From an uncultured bacterium (GTDB taxonomy: Bacteria; Bacillota_I; Bacilli_A; RFN20; CAG-826): 64,000 nt of DNA. The first letter of the stretch is position 1. The number at the start of each line of letters is the position of its first letter. The notes beneath the pieces were generated by a model. It made no database searches, was not told the DNA's origin, and saw only the letters and a list, made by a program, of their open reading frames with translations. The position numbers and the translations under genes are program-made. The stretch covers positions 1 to 64,000 of the forward strand of contig CASEKC010000006.1 in assembly GCA_949288485.1 (NCBI GenBank). Reading direction: 5' to 3'. This document shows, in pieces, positions 26,019 through 35,972 of this stretch.

Positions 26019-27491
26019 TTAATCAACCATTTCTCCTGTAAAAGAATATAATTTATCTTCTAAAATTTTAACTTTGACTATTTTTCCAATTAAAGAAGAA
26101 TCTCCATCAAAATTAACAATCTTATTATTAAACATTACTCCACTTACTTTATTTTTATCTTTTTTAGAAACACTTGTAACTAAAACTTCTTCTACTTTAT
26201 TAATGAAAGTAGCGTTATAAACTGGATAATATTTTTCAAGTTCTTCAGTTAATCTTTTAAATCTTTCGACCTTTTCTTTATCGCTAATTTTATCTTCTAA
26301 TTTAGCCGCAGCTGTTCCTTCACGAGGAGAATAAATAAAAGTAAAGGCGGAAGCATATTTAACTTTTTTAACTAAATCTAAAGTATCCAAAAATTCTTCT
26401 TCGCTTTCATTAGGGAAGCCAACAATAATATCGGTTGATAAAGCAACATTTGGAATTTTTGCTTTTATTCTATCAACTAAACTTAAATATTCTTCTTTTG
26501 TATATCTTCTAGCCATTCTTTTTAAGACACTATTTGATCCACTTTGAACAGGAAGATGAATATATTTCATAATGTTATCGTGTTTTGCAATAACATCGAT
26601 TACTTCATCACTAAATTCAGATGGATAAGAAGTTAAAAAGCGGACTCTTTTTATTGGAAGAGAAGCAACTGCATCTAAAAGAGATGCAAAAGTAATACTA
26701 GGATCTTTTAAATCTTTGCCATAACTATCAACATTTTGACCAAGTAAAATGATTTCTTTATAACCTAAAGAAATGAGTAATTGGCATTCTTTTAAAATAT
26801 CTTCTTTGGCTCTACTTCTTTCTTTTCCTCTAGTTTGAGGAACAATACAATATGTACAGAATTTATCACATCCAAAAGTAATATTTACATAGGCACTATA
26901 AGAATTGTTTCTTCTAGTAGGAAGATCTTCAACAATTTCCCCTTCTTTACTAGAAACATCAACAATTCTCTTTTTATTGTTATTTTCCATATATAAATAT
27001 AAAAGATTAAGTAAATTATCGATATTATGTGTTCCAAAAATAATATCGATATAAGGATATTTAGTAATTAAATTATTTAAAGTATCTTTAGTTTCAACCA
27101 TGCATCCACAAAGAATTAAAACTAAATCTTTATTTTTTTCTTTTAATTTTTTTATATTACCAATTTCAGCATATACCTTGTTATTAGCATTTTCTCTAAC
27201 ACTACATGTATTAATAACAATAATTGAAGCTTCATTTTGATTATCGATTCTTTTTAGCCCAAAAGAAGATAATAATCCAGCAATTGATTCCTCATCACGG
27301 ATATTTGCTTGACAACCATGTGTTTTAATATAAAAACTATTATTTTTAATTAATCTTTCTTTTAAAACAGGATTATTTAGAAATAATGAAACAAATGTTT
27401 CATTATTATAGTGAATTGTATCTATATTAGTTTGATTTCTTTTAATTGCTTCAATAAATGAAGGCTTTGATAAATACATTACTTCTCTCAT
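26019..27491 (-). CDS. miaB: tRNA-2-methylthio-N6-dimethylallyladenosine synthase
   Basis: A 490-aa radical-SAM methylthiotransferase. The N-terminal UPF0004 domain holds three cluster cysteines (THGCQANIRDEE, NTCSVRE, LCGCMVE). The radical SAM motif is FGCDKFCTYCIVPQTRG (C-x3-C-x2-C), and a C-terminal TRAM domain follows (about residue 420 on). It has about 50 residues before the first domain, as in the Firmicute subgroup. It adds the methylthio group to i6A37 made by MiaA. The start codon overlaps the TGA of the preceding gene (ATGA), indicating translational coupling. Confidence 0.95.
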   Translation of the reverse strand: MREVMYLSKPSFIEAIKRNQTNIDTIHYNNETFVSLFLNNPVLKERLIKNNSFYIKTHGCQANIRDEESIAGLLSSFGLKRIDNQNEASIIVINTCSVRENANNKVYAEIGNIKKLKEKNKDLVLILCGCMVETKDTLNNLITKYPYIDIIFGTHNIDNLLNLLYLYMENNNKKRIVDVSSKEGEIVEDLPTRRNNSYSAYVNITFGCDKFCTYCIVPQTRGKERSRAKEDILKECQLLISLGYKEIILLGQNVDSYGKDLKDPSITFASLLDAVASLPIKRVRFLTSYPSEFSDEVIDVIAKHDNIMKYIHLPVQSGSNSVLKRMARRYTKEEYLSLVDRIKAKIPNVALSTDIIVGFPNESEEEFLDTLDLVKKVKYASAFTFIYSPREGTAAAKLEDKISDKEKVERFKRLTEELEKYYPVYNATFINKVEEVLVTSVSKKDKNKVSGVMFNNKIVNFDGDSSLIGKIVKVKILEDKLYSFTGEMVD

Positions 27492-28303
27492 AAATTTTCT
27501 TTCCTTTTATCTTTAATTAAATATAATGGATTAATTGCTAAAGGTTTAAAAGTTAAATCATCAAAAGATAAGATTACGGCATTAAAAAGTCGAACTCCAT
27601 CATCTTTAAGTGCCATAGTAACGTTCTTTTTATTTAAAACTTGTCTTTTAATAACACTTTCAACTTCAAAACCTAATATTCCATTATAATCTCCACACAT
27701 CCCTACATCTGTCATATAAAAAGTTTTATTGTTTATAATTTTTGCGTCCCTTGTTTGAACATGGGTATGTGTTCCAATTAAAGCACTTATTTCTCCTTCA
27801 AAAGCATAGCACATCGCTTCTTTTTCTCCACTAGCTTCAGCATGATAATCAATAATATGAATATCACTATCATCATCTTTTATTAAAGAAGCTAATGATA
27901 AATATGGATCTTCAACCTCCTCTTTCATAAATGCTTTACCTAAAATTGATGTAACACGAATTTTTATATCGTTAATAATAAATTCTTTACTTCTTTTAAA
28001 CGGAGGTATCTCATTTAATATTTCATTTTTTGAATTAAGAGGAAGAATAATCTCATCATAATTTTTAAAAAGTTCAAGTTCTTCTTTTTTATCTAAATAG
28101 TGGTTTCCTAAAGTAATTGCATCGATTCCTTCTTCGAGCAAAAAATTATAATGGTTTAATGAAATACCTCTTCCATTAGAAATATTTTCGCCATTAGCAA
28201 TCGAAAAGTCGATATCATACTTATTTTTAATAAAAGAAAGGTTCTCTTTAAGAGCCTTTCTTCCAATTTTTCCAACTATATCACCGATAAAAAGAATGTT
28301 CAT
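27488..28303 (-). CDS. ymdB: YmdB-family metallophosphoesterase
   Basis: A 271-aa protein of the YmdB/TIGR00282 family, which includes a Bacillus 2',3'-cyclic-nucleotide phosphodiesterase tied to RNase Y and biofilm control. Metal-binding motifs are visible: FIGDIVGKIGR at the N-terminus, ANGENISNGRGIS, TLGNHYLDKKE, IIDYHAEASGEK and IGTHTHVQTRD. It lies 15 bp downstream of rny, the standard Firmicute order, and overlaps miaB by 4 bp. It ends in TGA, one of the clear uses of this codon as stop. Confidence 0.9.
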   Translation of the reverse strand: MNILFIGDIVGKIGRKALKENLSFIKNKYDIDFSIANGENISNGRGISLNHYNFLLEEGIDAITLGNHYLDKKEELELFKNYDEIILPLNSKNEILNEIPPFKRSKEFIINDIKIRVTSILGKAFMKEEVEDPYLSLASLIKDDDSDIHIIDYHAEASGEKEAMCYAFEGEISALIGTHTHVQTRDAKIINNKTFYMTDVGMCGDYNGILGFEVESVIKRQVLNKKNVTMALKDDGVRLFNAVILSFDDLTFKPLAINPLYLIKDKRKENL

Positions 28304-28318
28304 CTTGATCCTTAGTAA

Positions 28319-29872
28319 CTATTTAGCAGTTTCAATTGCACGATATTCTCTTATGACATTAACTTTAATTTGACCAGGATATTGCATTTCATTTTCAATA
28401 CGTTCTTTAATATCTCTAGCAAGTTTAAATGCAGCTAAATCATCGATTTTTTCAGGTATAACATTGACTCTAACTTCTCTACCTGATTGAATAGCATAAC
28501 AATTTAAAACACCATCATAAGATTTACAAATATTTTCAAGTTGTTCAAGTCTTTTAATATATGATTCAAGAGTTTCACTTCTACTTCCAGGTCTTGCAGC
28601 AGATAAAGTATCAGCAGCAATGACTAAAGAAGAGATAACGAATTTAATTGGTACATCGCCATGATGTGCTTCAATTGCATTAATAACAATTTCATTTTCA
28701 CCACATTTTTTAGCAAGTCTTGAACCAATTTCAACGTGACTTCCTTCAATTTCAAAATCACTAGCTTTACCAATATCATGAAGTAAACCAGCTCTTTTAG
28801 CAATTTGTTGATTTAATCCAAGTTCAGCAGCCATTACTCCACAAAGTTGAGCAGTTTCAATTGAATGTTCGAGTTGATTTTGTCCATAAGAGGTACGATA
28901 TTTAAGTCGGCCAACATTATAAACGAGTTCTTTATCCATTTTTCCTAAGCCAAGTTTGAAGATTGCATCTTCTCCAGCTTTTCTAATAGATTCATCAACT
29001 TCTTTTTGACATTTAGCAACAACTTCTTCAATTCTTCCAGGTTGAATTCTACCATCTTTAACTAAAGTTTGAATTGCTTTTGAAGCAACTTCTCTTCTAA
29101 TTGGATTAAAACAAGATACAGTAATTGCTTCAGGAGTGTCATCAATTAAAATATCAACACCAAGTAAAGATTCTAAAGATTTAATATTTCTTCCTTCTCT
29201 ACCAATAATTCTTCCTTTCATTTCATCGTTAGGAAGAGAAATTACATTAATTGTTCTTTCAGTAGTAACTTCTTGAGAATGACGGGCAATTGCATTAGCA
29301 ATTATTTCTTTTGCTACATCATCAGCTTTATTTTCAGCTTCTTCTTCTTGTTCTTTTAAATACTTAGTAATATGAAGAGCTTCTTTTTCTTCAACTCTTT
29401 TAAAAATTTCTTCTCTTGCTTCTTTTTCAGTTAAATTAGCAACTTTTTCTAATTCACCTAAAATTGAATTAATTTTAGTATCAAGAGTTGATTGTCTTTT
29501 ACGATTTTCTTCGATCTGTTTATCAACTAATTTTTCTTTTTCTTCGACTGCTTCTTCTTTTTTAATTAATTGAGCATCACGATAATCAATTGATTGTTCT
29601 CTTTGTAAAAGTCTATTTTCTTGAGCGACAACTTCTTGTTTTCTTTCTTTAATATCTTTTTCCGCTTCTTGTTTCATTTCATAAACAGTTTGTTTTGCAT
29701 CTAAAGTAGCATTTTTTTGAATATGCTCAGCTTTAATTTCTGCTGCTTTTATGATTTTATCAGCTTTACTATCAGCTCTTTTTTTAGCAAAAACTGGAAT
29801 AAAGTAACAAAGTAAAAAACCAATTATAGCGCCGCCAACAATGCCACAAATTAAGGCTATAACCCATTCCAT
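28319..29872 (-). CDS. rny: ribonuclease Y
   Basis: A 517-aa membrane-anchored endoribonuclease that starts mRNA decay. It has an N-terminal transmembrane helix (about 3-27) and a long coiled coil (about 35-200). The KH domain carries [17 protein letters not shown], and the HD domain carries LLHDIGKAS, with QLEHSIE upstream. Length and order are those of Bacillus RNase Y. The upstream 29873-30182 has no gene and contains the recA terminator, so rny has its own promoter there. Confidence 0.96.
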   Translation of the reverse strand: MEWVIALICGIVGGAIIGFLLCYFIPVFAKKRADSKADKIIKAAEIKAEHIQKNATLDAKQTVYEMKQEAEKDIKERKQEVVAQENRLLQREQSIDYRDAQLIKKEEAVEEKEKLVDKQIEENRKRQSTLDTKINSILGELEKVANLTEKEAREEIFKRVEEKEALHITKYLKEQEEEAENKADDVAKEIIANAIARHSQEVTTERTINVISLPNDEMKGRIIGREGRNIKSLESLLGVDILIDDTPEAITVSCFNPIRREVASKAIQTLVKDGRIQPGRIEEVVAKCQKEVDESIRKAGEDAIFKLGLGKMDKELVYNVGRLKYRTSYGQNQLEHSIETAQLCGVMAAELGLNQQIAKRAGLLHDIGKASDFEIEGSHVEIGSRLAKKCGENEIVINAIEAHHGDVPIKFVISSLVIAADTLSAARPGSRSETLESYIKRLEQLENICKSYDGVLNCYAIQSGREVRVNVIPEKIDDLAAFKLARDIKERIENEMQYPGQIKVNVIREYRAIETAK

Positions 29873-30106
29873 GTTTTTTATCTCCTTTTAAAAAATTATT
29901 TAAAGTATCAAAACAAAATAAATTTATAATTATGGACTAATTTATAAACGTTATTTATTTTAAAAATTTATTTAAATATAAAAATAATTTGATATAAAAA
30001 ATATATATTTAAAAGCATCGTTTGATACTACCCTCTTATTATAACAAATAGAAAACAAAATATAATAAAAAGTTAGTAAAAAATGTCGATTTAACGTAAT
30101 AAAAAA

Positions 30107-30143
30107 GAGATGGCTATTATTAATTTATAAAATAAACCATCTC
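30107..30143 (-). terminator. terminator of recA
   Basis: GAGATGG (30107-30113) pairs with CCATCTC (30137-30143); the minus strand continues into T6. The remainder of 29873-30106 is AT-rich and should contain the rny promoter, but no clear consensus was fixed. Confidence 0.75.
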
Positions 30144-30182
30144 AAATTTGTTTTTTAAACTTTAGTTTTAATAAATAAACAA

Positions 30183-31274
30183 CTAAGCTTTCATTTCATT
30201 AGCATTAGCTTCATTAATCTTTTCAAGTAATTCAGCTTCTTGATTTATTGTTTCTTTTGTTGCATTGTGTTTTTCTTTTAATTTTGCACGATTATCTAAA
30301 ACTTGTTTTTTAAGTTTTTCAAATAAATCTTGGTGTTCTTTTAAGAATTGCTTAGCAGTTTCCCTACCTTGACCCATTCGGTCTCCTTCATATTCATACC
30401 AAGCACCGCTTTTTTTAATAAATCCAGCTTGAACGCCTAAATCTAAAAGTTCACCTTCTTTAGAAATTCCTTTTCCATAAATTAGGTCGAGTTTAACGCT
30501 TTTAAATGGAGGAGCAACTTTGTTTTTTACAATTTTAAAAACAACAGTGTTACCTATAACATTAACACCTTCTTTAATTGCTTCGCTTCGACGAATATCC
30601 ATTCTAATTGTCGAATAAAATTTTAAAGCTCTTCCGCCAGTAGTTGTTTCATTATTTCCATAAATTACACCGACCTTTTCTCTAAGTTGGTTAATGAAAA
30701 TAATAGTTGTTTTAGTTTTTGCTAAAAGTCCAGAAATTTTTCTTAAAGCTTTAGACATCATACGTGCTTGTAAGCCTACTGAAGAATCAGTCATCATTCC
30801 TTCAAGTTCGATTTGTGGGACAAGTGCGGCAACACTATCAACAACGATTAAGTCAATGGCGTTAGATTTAGTTAAAGCTTCAACGATTTCGAAAGCTTCT
30901 TCTCCACAATCTGGTTGAGAAAGAACTAATTCATCGATTTTAATACCGATTCTTTCGCTATAATCTGGATCAATAGTGTTTTCTACATCGATATAAGCGC
31001 ATCTCCCGCCAGCTTTTTGAACTTCAGCTACTGCCGTTAATGCTAATGTCGTTTTTCCACTACTTTCAGGACCATAAATTTCAATAATTCGTCCTTTTGG
31101 ATAACCTCCGACTCCTAGCGCTTCATCTAAAAGTATACTTCCAGATGAAATAACTTCCATATCAATGGAATTTTTTTCGCCAAGACACATAATAGAGCCT
31201 TGACCAAATTGATTTTTAATCTCCTTTAAGACTTCTTCGAGATTAGGTTGATTGATTTTTTTATTTTGCTTCAT
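30183..31274 (-). CDS. recA: recombinase RecA
   Basis: A 363-aa protein from the ATG at 31274, which is preceded by GAGGT at good spacing; an upstream TTG frame adds only eight residues. It has Walker [12 protein letters not shown], Walker [14 protein letters not shown] loop 1 ([20 protein letters not shown]) and loop 2 ([20 protein letters not shown]), all of standard RecA. The role is homologous recombination and SOS co-protease activity. It follows cinA and pgsA in the same direction. A 20-bp sequence just upstream (31292-31311) recurs in front of the ABC transporter at 58059-60068. Confidence 0.97.
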   Translation of the reverse strand: MKQNKKINQPNLEEVLKEIKNQFGQGSIMCLGEKNSIDMEVISSGSILLDEALGVGGYPKGRIIEIYGPESSGKTTLALTAVAEVQKAGGRCAYIDVENTIDPDYSERIGIKIDELVLSQPDCGEEAFEIVEALTKSNAIDLIVVDSVAALVPQIELEGMMTDSSVGLQARMMSKALRKISGLLAKTKTTIIFINQLREKVGVIYGNNETTTGGRALKFYSTIRMDIRRSEAIKEGVNVIGNTVVFKIVKNKVAPPFKSVKLDLIYGKGISKEGELLDLGVQAGFIKKSGAWYEYEGDRMGQGRETAKQFLKEHQDLFEKLKKQVLDNRAKLKEKHNATKETINQEAELLEKINEANANEMKA

Positions 31275-31291
31275 CTTTTTACCTCGTATAC

Positions 31292-31311
31292 AATACAAGA
31301 ATGCTAGAAAT
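31292..31311 (-). promoter_or_regulatory. 20-bp motif upstream of recA, shared with 60073-60092
   Basis: AATACAAGAATGCTAGAAAT (plus strand) is identical at 60073-60092, and flanking TATA(C/T) and A-rich bases also agree. It lies between the cinA stop and the recA start. The two sites read in different frames relative to the genes, so protein coding does not explain the identity. It is probably a promoter part or an operator. Confidence 0.5.
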
Positions 31312-31331
31312 CAAAAAATTATTCACTTTTT

Positions 31332-31790
31332 TTAAATTTTTTCAAAAATTTTTTCAAAAGCATAATTAGTAGCAGCTTCTCTAAGCTCATTTCTACTTAA
31401 ATTATAATGTTTTTCATAAACTTTTATTTCATTAAAAAATATAATTGCAATAAATACTGTTCCTGATGGAACATTAGTATTTGAAGTTGGCCCAGCTTCT
31501 CCAGTAAAAGAAACTACGATATCACTATTAAAAATTTCTTTTCCTTTTTTAGCCATTTCTAAAGCAACTTCTTTACTAGCAACGCTATATTTTTCAATTA
31601 AAGATTTATCAATTTTAAGAACGCTTTCTTTAATAAAAGTTGAATAAGAAACAATTGATCCTAAAAATGTTTGACTACTTCCAGGAATATCAACTATTTT
31701 TTTAGCGGCAAGTCCACCACTAAAAGATTCAACAAAAGAAATTGTTAAATGTTTTTCAATTAATTTTCTTACTAATTTTTCATTAATCAT
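31332..31790 (-). CDS. pncC: CinA C-terminal domain, nicotinamide-nucleotide amidase
   Basis: A 152-aa stand-alone CinA C-terminal domain (PncC type), which deamidates nicotinamide mononucleotide back to nicotinate mononucleotide. Family marks are VESFSGGLAAKKI, IPGSSQTFLGSIVSYS, SFTGEAGPTSNTNVPSGTVF and the ENxT-like region near the end. The N-terminal molybdopterin-binding domain of full CinA is absent. It sits between pgsA and recA, the usual pgsA-cinA-recA order of Firmicutes. Confidence 0.88.
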   Translation of the reverse strand: MINEKLVRKLIEKHLTISFVESFSGGLAAKKIVDIPGSSQTFLGSIVSYSTFIKESVLKIDKSLIEKYSVASKEVALEMAKKGKEIFNSDIVVSFTGEAGPTSNTNVPSGTVFIAIIFFNEIKVYEKHYNLSRNELREAATNYAFEKIFEKI

Positions 31791-31806
31791 TAATCTATAT
31801 TATAAA

Positions 31807-32463
31807 TTAATCAATTAAAACCTTATAGTTATCTTTTAAATATATAAATCCACTTAAAAGTGATAAGAAACAAGCAATATAGCAAACAATATCGCTTATA
31901 TGTAATAAATATGGGAATGAATAATCAAAGAATAAAAAAGGAAAACCATTTAATAGAACAAATGTTATTGCAAACATTTCGGCTACTGTTTTAGCTTTTC
32001 CAAAAATATTAGCAGCGATAACTTTTCCTTTTGAAGCAGCAATAAATCTTAATGAATCAACAATTAAATCACGAATGATCATTAAAATTACTAAAAAGAA
32101 TGGGAAAGTTAAATGAGATGATAAACTATCAAAGTTTAAACATAAAAATACCATTATTCCGTTTATTAACATTTTATCGGCTAATGGATCTAAAAATTTA
32201 CCTAAATCAGTAACTTCATTATTTTTTCTAGCTAAATATCCATCTAAAAAATCAGTTAAAGAAGCGATTAAAAATATAACTAATATAATAATATTAATTA
32301 AATTTATTTCGACATTATCATTAATTTTTAAATTTAAACTAGAAACTAAAAAGACATTAAAATGATCTAAATAATATAAAACAAATATACCTATAATTAA
32401 AAGAATAGCAATTACAATTCTAGCAATTGTAATTTTTGTTGGAGTGTTAATTTTCATTTTCAT
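31807..32463 (-). CDS. pgsA: CDP-diacylglycerol-glycerol-3-phosphate 3-phosphatidyltransferase
   Basis: A 218-aa membrane enzyme making phosphatidylglycerol phosphate. The CDP-alcohol phosphotransferase motif D-x2-D-G-x2-A-R-x8-G-x3-D-x3-D is complete in DFLDGYLARKNNEVTDLGKF and LDPLAD. Several transmembrane helices flank it. A loop of about 25 residues after the first helix (HFNVFLVSSLNLKINDNVEI) is longer than usual. First in the pgsA-cinA-recA run, 16 bp from cinA. Confidence 0.92.
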   Translation of the reverse strand: MKMKINTPTKITIARIVIAILLIIGIFVLYYLDHFNVFLVSSLNLKINDNVEINLINIIILVIFLIASLTDFLDGYLARKNNEVTDLGKFLDPLADKMLINGIMVFLCLNFDSLSSHLTFPFFLVILMIIRDLIVDSLRFIAASKGKVIAANIFGKAKTVAEMFAITFVLLNGFPFLFFDYSFPYLLHISDIVCYIACFLSLLSGFIYLKDNYKVLID

Positions 32464-32505
32464 ATTTAAAGATTATAATCCATTCTTATTTATATATAAA
32501 AGAAA

Positions 32506-32530
32506 AAGTTTAGATTAATAATCTAAACTT
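32506..32530 (-). terminator. terminator of the RNase P RNA gene
   Basis: AAGTTTAGATT (32506-32516) pairs with AATCTAAACTT (32520-32530), followed on the minus strand by a T-rich run. Confidence 0.85.
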
Positions 32531-32556
32531 ATAAATTTCTTAATAGTTATGAGAAT

Positions 32557-32922
32557 CAGTCCATAAGCCATGTTCTGTTATATACAACCATTTATCTAAG
32601 TATATTAATTAAATAATTTACCTATAGAATTCTTTTCTTAATTCAAGTCTTCTATTTCCTCTACCAAAATTTGAGTTTCTCACTTATGGGGTTTACCAAC
32701 GTTTCACTTCCTTTATTTCTAAAAGACTCGTCACTGTGGCACTTTATATAATTTTTACCATGATTAATAAATAATTTTAGGTAAGAATTACGCCGTTACC
32801 CTCTCATAAAGGTACCTAGTTTTATGAATTATTATCTAGCATAATCACTATAATCATCACAGATTATGTGAGCATGGACTTTCCTCTACTTTTAAAAATA
32901 AAAGCAGCGGTTGCATAGACTG
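32557..32922 (-). ncRNA. rnpB: RNase P RNA
   Basis: The catalytic RNA of RNase P, which trims tRNA 5' ends. On the minus strand the conserved core GAGGAAAGTCCATGCTC follows the 5' end, and ACAGAACATGGCTTATGG lies at the 3' end. The outer stem P1 is CAGTCTAT (32922-32915) with ATGGACTG (32564-32557). About 366 nt, normal size. The ends are set from P1 and may be off by a few bases. It sits downstream of gpsB as in Bacillus. Confidence 0.93.
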
Positions 32923-32945
32923 AAAATATTTTATTTTTTTAAAAA

Positions 32946-33311
32946 CTATTTTAATTTTGAAGGGTCAACACCAAGACTGTAGAGTTTTTTTTCATACATT
33001 GCACATCTTTTTAATAATTCTAAATTATCTAAAGATGAAGGAGCGTAGCTTTCAGATTGCTTTTTTGTTTGTGACTTTAACCCTACTAATTCTTGTTCTC
33101 TTTTTAAATCTCGTAAAGATGCTTTTAAAGATTCATTCTCTTTTTTTAATGTTGTAATTGTCTCATCATTCTTTTTAATATATTCATCTAAATATGAATA
33201 ATCCTTTAAAACTAAATCTAAGAATTCATCAACATCATTAGGATCATATCCTTTATAAGAAGGAATGAATTGTTTATTTAAAATTTGATCTTTATTTAAG
33301 TTAAATTTCAT
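32946..33311 (-). CDS. gpsB: cell-division protein GpsB/DivIVA family
   Basis: A 121-aa protein from the ATG at 33311, chosen for GGAAGG about 8 bases upstream; the frame extends to 33347 without support. The N-terminal lipid-binding domain is typical: ILNKQFIPSYKGYDPNDVDE then FLD, followed by a coiled coil (about 35-80). A short C-terminal segment follows. GpsB links division and cell-wall synthesis in Firmicutes. The position directly upstream of rnpB is diagnostic, and the length fits GpsB rather than full DivIVA. Confidence 0.88.
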   Translation of the reverse strand: MKFNLNKDQILNKQFIPSYKGYDPNDVDEFLDLVLKDYSYLDEYIKKNDETITTLKKENESLKASLRDLKREQELVGLKSQTKKQSESYAPSSLDNLELLKRCAMYEKKLYSLGVDPSKLK

Positions 33312-33487
33312 ATGTTTCCTTCCGCTTATTATTATACCTAAAAACAAAAATAAAAAAAGTAATATGATTTTTAATTCATATTTTTTTACAATTTCTTAAA
33401 ATTTTATCTACTAAATAACTACTAATTACTTACTAGCACATTTTATATAAAATTTGATATAAAATTGAGTGAAATTGCTTAAAAAAA

Positions 33488-33516
33488 TTGATATTTAATT
33501 TTTATAATGATATATT
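33488..33516 (+). promoter_or_regulatory. promoter of tRNA-Leu(GAG)
   Basis: TTGATA (33488-33493), a 17-bp spacer and TATATT (33511-33516), ending 11 bp before the tRNA. Confidence 0.6.
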
Positions 33517-33526
33517 ATTTAGGCAC

Positions 33527-33611
33527 GCGAGAATGGCGGAACTGGTAGACGCGTACGTTTGAGGGGCGTATAGGGCAACCTGTGTGAGTTCGATTCTCAT
33601 TTCTCGCACCA
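33527..33611 (+). tRNA. tRNA-Leu (anticodon GAG)
   Basis: Acceptor GCGAGAA pairs with TTCTCGC, then A and an encoded CCA. The anticodon loop TTGAGGG gives GAG (33561-33563). It has a long variable arm, as expected for Leu, and the T arm GTGAG-TTCGATT-CTCAT. Single gene, followed by a terminator. An accessory pocket begins right behind it. Confidence 0.95.
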
Positions 33612-33624
33612 AATAAATCTTAAT

Positions 33625-33650
33625 AAGTACGATGGTTATCGTACTTTTTT
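33625..33650 (+). terminator. terminator of tRNA-Leu(GAG)
   Basis: AAGTACGAT (33625-33633) pairs with ATCGTACTT (33638-33646), followed by T. The same GTACGAT stem ends the tRNA cluster at 45682-45712. Confidence 0.85.
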
Positions 33651-33703
33651 ATTAATTTTACTTTATATTGAGGCGGGGTTCGACCCGTCATATTTTAGAA
33701 AAG

Positions 33704-33749
33704 TCTAACAAACTCTAACAAATTCAAAAAAGTCTAACAAAATCTAAAA
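33704..33749. repeat. TCTAACAAA direct repeats upstream of the AAA ATPase
   Basis: TCTAACAAA begins at 33704, 33714 and 33733, with a variant (TCTAAAAT) at 33743; the spacings are 10, 19 and 10. The array ends 8 bp before the ATPase start codon, so it overlaps the expected promoter/leader and may be bound by the ATPase's own winged-helix domain (inference). Confidence 0.75.
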
Positions 33750-33756
33750 TAAAGAT

Positions 33757-34790
33757 ATGAGTAATCCATTTTCTACAACATTTGGTATTGAACCACTAAA
33801 CTATATTGAAAGAATAACCGAAACAAAAAAAGTTATTGAAGATTTTTCTAGTGATTTTCCTTCTAATTTTGTTTATTTAATTACGGGATTAAGAGGAAGT
33901 GGAAAAACTGTTTTAATGACTAACATTGCTAATCACTTTTTATCAAAAGAAGATTGGATTGTTATTAACGTCGGCCCTAAAACAAATTTATTTGAAAATA
34001 TTGCCTCTGAAATCTATGAAAATTCAAAACTTAAATACAAATTTTTAAAAGCAGAATTAAATTTTTCTTTTTCGGGAATCAGCTTAACAATTAAAGGTGA
34101 TAATCCAGTCTCCTCTGTTTTTGTTTTAATTAAAAAAATGTTAGATATTTTAAATAAGAAAAACATTAAAGTATTAATCACTATTGATGAAATTCATAAT
34201 TCTGATGAAATAAAAACATTTATTGAGGCTTATCAAACTCTCATAAGAGATAAATATAAAATCATGCTTTTAATGACTGGTTTATATGATAATATCTATA
34301 AATTACAAGAAAATAAATCATTAACTTTTTTATATCGAGCACCAAAAATAATGGTAGGACCATTATCAATTGCTTCTATCTCTTTTAATTATCAAAAATA
34401 TTTAAATGTTAATGAAAATGTTGCTTTACAAATGGCTAAACTAACTAAAGGTTATGCCTATGCTTATCAAGTTTTAGGATATTTATTTTATGAAAATAAA
34501 ATAAAGAATTTAACAATGAACTAATTGCAAATTTTGACCAATATTTAGCTGAATATGTATATGATAAGGTTTATAGCGAACTTTCTAAAACTGAGCAAGA
34601 AATTGTCGGTGTTTTTGATAATAATGGCAATGTGAAATTATCTGATGTAGGTAAAAAATTAAATATAGATCCTAAATCATTAAGTGTTTATCGAGATAGA
34701 TTAATTAAAAAAGGTGTGATACAAAAAATATCTTATGGAATAATATCTTTTACTCTTCCTCGATTTAAAGAATATTTATCTTATAAATAA
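33757..34790 (+). pseudogene. AAA ATPase with winged-helix C-terminus, one frameshift
   Basis: The first frame (33757-34524) has Walker A TGLRGSGKT, Walker B VLITIDEIHNSDE, a sensor-like MLLMTGLYDNI and a lid region. After a one-base loss in the A-rich stretch 34492-34506 the second frame continues ELIANFDQYLAEYVYDKVYS and ends in a winged helix, DRLIKKGVIQKI...FTLPRFKEYL. Together they give the full architecture of the archaeal-type ATPase family (about 344 aa). It is probably inactive, or correct only if the base is a sequencing error. Upstream repeats are described at 33704-33749; a copy of its 3' end recurs at 35973-36000. Confidence 0.75.
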
Positions 34791-35021
34791 TTCGCCGCCT
34801 TTGTTGATGATTTTTCATTTTTCATTTTTTGAACAACTAAGCCCCTGCTTAACATCTATATAATGCGGCGAAAGCAACGCCTCATCGCAGTTATTTTCCT
34901 TACAACAATCTGTCTGTTCAAAAGATCATTTGTAAATTCTAGGACTAATTGCATTGCCTTTTAATCTTCTTTCGATTGTTTATAAATGTATACTTTTAAT
35001 TTTTAATGTTTTTGTTAAATT
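34791..35021. other. region without an intact gene between the ATPase and HNH genes
   Basis: TTCGCCGC (about 34790-34797) and GCGGCGAA (34864-34871) form an 8-bp inverted repeat. On the minus strand a cysteine-containing fragment reads TDCCKENNCDEALLSPHY, bounded by stops, and was not recognised. No promoter or RNA gene could be fixed. Confidence 0.35.
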
Positions 35022-35765
35022 TTAATACATTTTATCTCTTTTCTTTAAATTACATTTTGAACATAAGACTCTTAAATTTGATGGAATTGACTTGCCTCCT
35101 TTTGAAACAGGAACAATATGATCTATTTGAAGTCCAACTTCGTCTGGCATATATTTGCCACAAATTTGACAAGTATAATTATCTCTTCTCATTATTTTTT
35201 CTCGTAATTCCCTATTCATAAGTTTACGCTGATTATTACTATTATATTTTTTTAAACTTGTACTAAAGCCAATTTGTTTTAGGGATAAAAACTTTTTCTT
35301 TATTTGATCAAGATTAAAAGCAAAAGAATGCTCGATATTTTTTACAGTATAAGGTATTTTCACATAATTTTTTTGCCTATATCTAATTTGCGAACGATAG
35401 AAATTAAATGTTATAAAATTAGATTGAAGATTATTAAATGAAGATTTTAGTAATCGTAAATATACTTTTTTTCTCTTGTAAAATAATTTCGAAAATAAGA
35501 TTCTTTTCTTTTCACTTAAATACCATTGATTAATTCTTTCGACGTTCCGATTAACTTCTTTTGCAAAAAAGTTATGATTTTCATTAATATAATCGTCTAA
35601 AATTTCACCATAATCATTTATTCTTTTTTTTGAAATATCTATATCAATAACCCATTTATAGATTTTTCTAATTTTAAAAAAATTTTTAAAACATAGAAAA
35701 ATCAATATACCAAGAAATAAAATAACACCTAAAACAATTAAGACAACTATGATCCGCTCTTCCAT
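35022..35765 (-). CDS. membrane-anchored HNH endonuclease
   Basis: A 247-aa protein. An N-terminal transmembrane helix (about 5-26) is followed by a basic, helical middle (about 30-190). The C-terminal HNH domain is MRRDNYTCQICGKYMPDEVG, then QIDHIVPVSKGG and LRVLCSKCN, giving C-x2-C, D-H, and C-x2-C zinc and catalytic residues. Such nucleases cut DNA; some act in restriction or phage defence. The membrane anchor is unusual and would put the nuclease at the cytoplasmic face. It lies between an ATPase pseudogene and a copy of that gene's 3' end, in a mobile-looking pocket. Confidence 0.75.
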   Translation of the reverse strand: MEERIIVVLIVLGVILFLGILIFLCFKNFFKIRKIYKWVIDIDISKKRINDYGEILDDYINENHNFFAKEVNRNVERINQWYLSEKKRILFSKLFYKRKKVYLRLLKSSFNNLQSNFITFNFYRSQIRYRQKNYVKIPYTVKNIEHSFAFNLDQIKKKFLSLKQIGFSTSLKKYNSNNQRKLMNRELREKIMRRDNYTCQICGKYMPDEVGLQIDHIVPVSKGGKSIPSNLRVLCSKCNLKKRDKMY

Positions 35766-35972
35766 TTGTTTAACATACCTTTCAAAATAATAAAAACTTT
35801 TGTTTATATTGAAAATTATAACATTTTAAAAAGGACTTGTATCTAAAGTAAATACGAGAATAGTGACAAAAAGCGGAACAAAATATTTTGAGAATATTTT
35901 TGTTAGATTTTTAAAAGCAATACAATTTTTAACTAATTCTATTATTTAAACAATAATTAATATATAGTTTCG

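Noticed and set aside
33671-33696. tRNA T-arm-like GGGTTCGACCCG behind tRNA-Leu
   Set aside because: It resembles a tRNA 3' fragment or att site, but it does not match the adjacent tRNA-Leu, and no acceptor or second copy was found.
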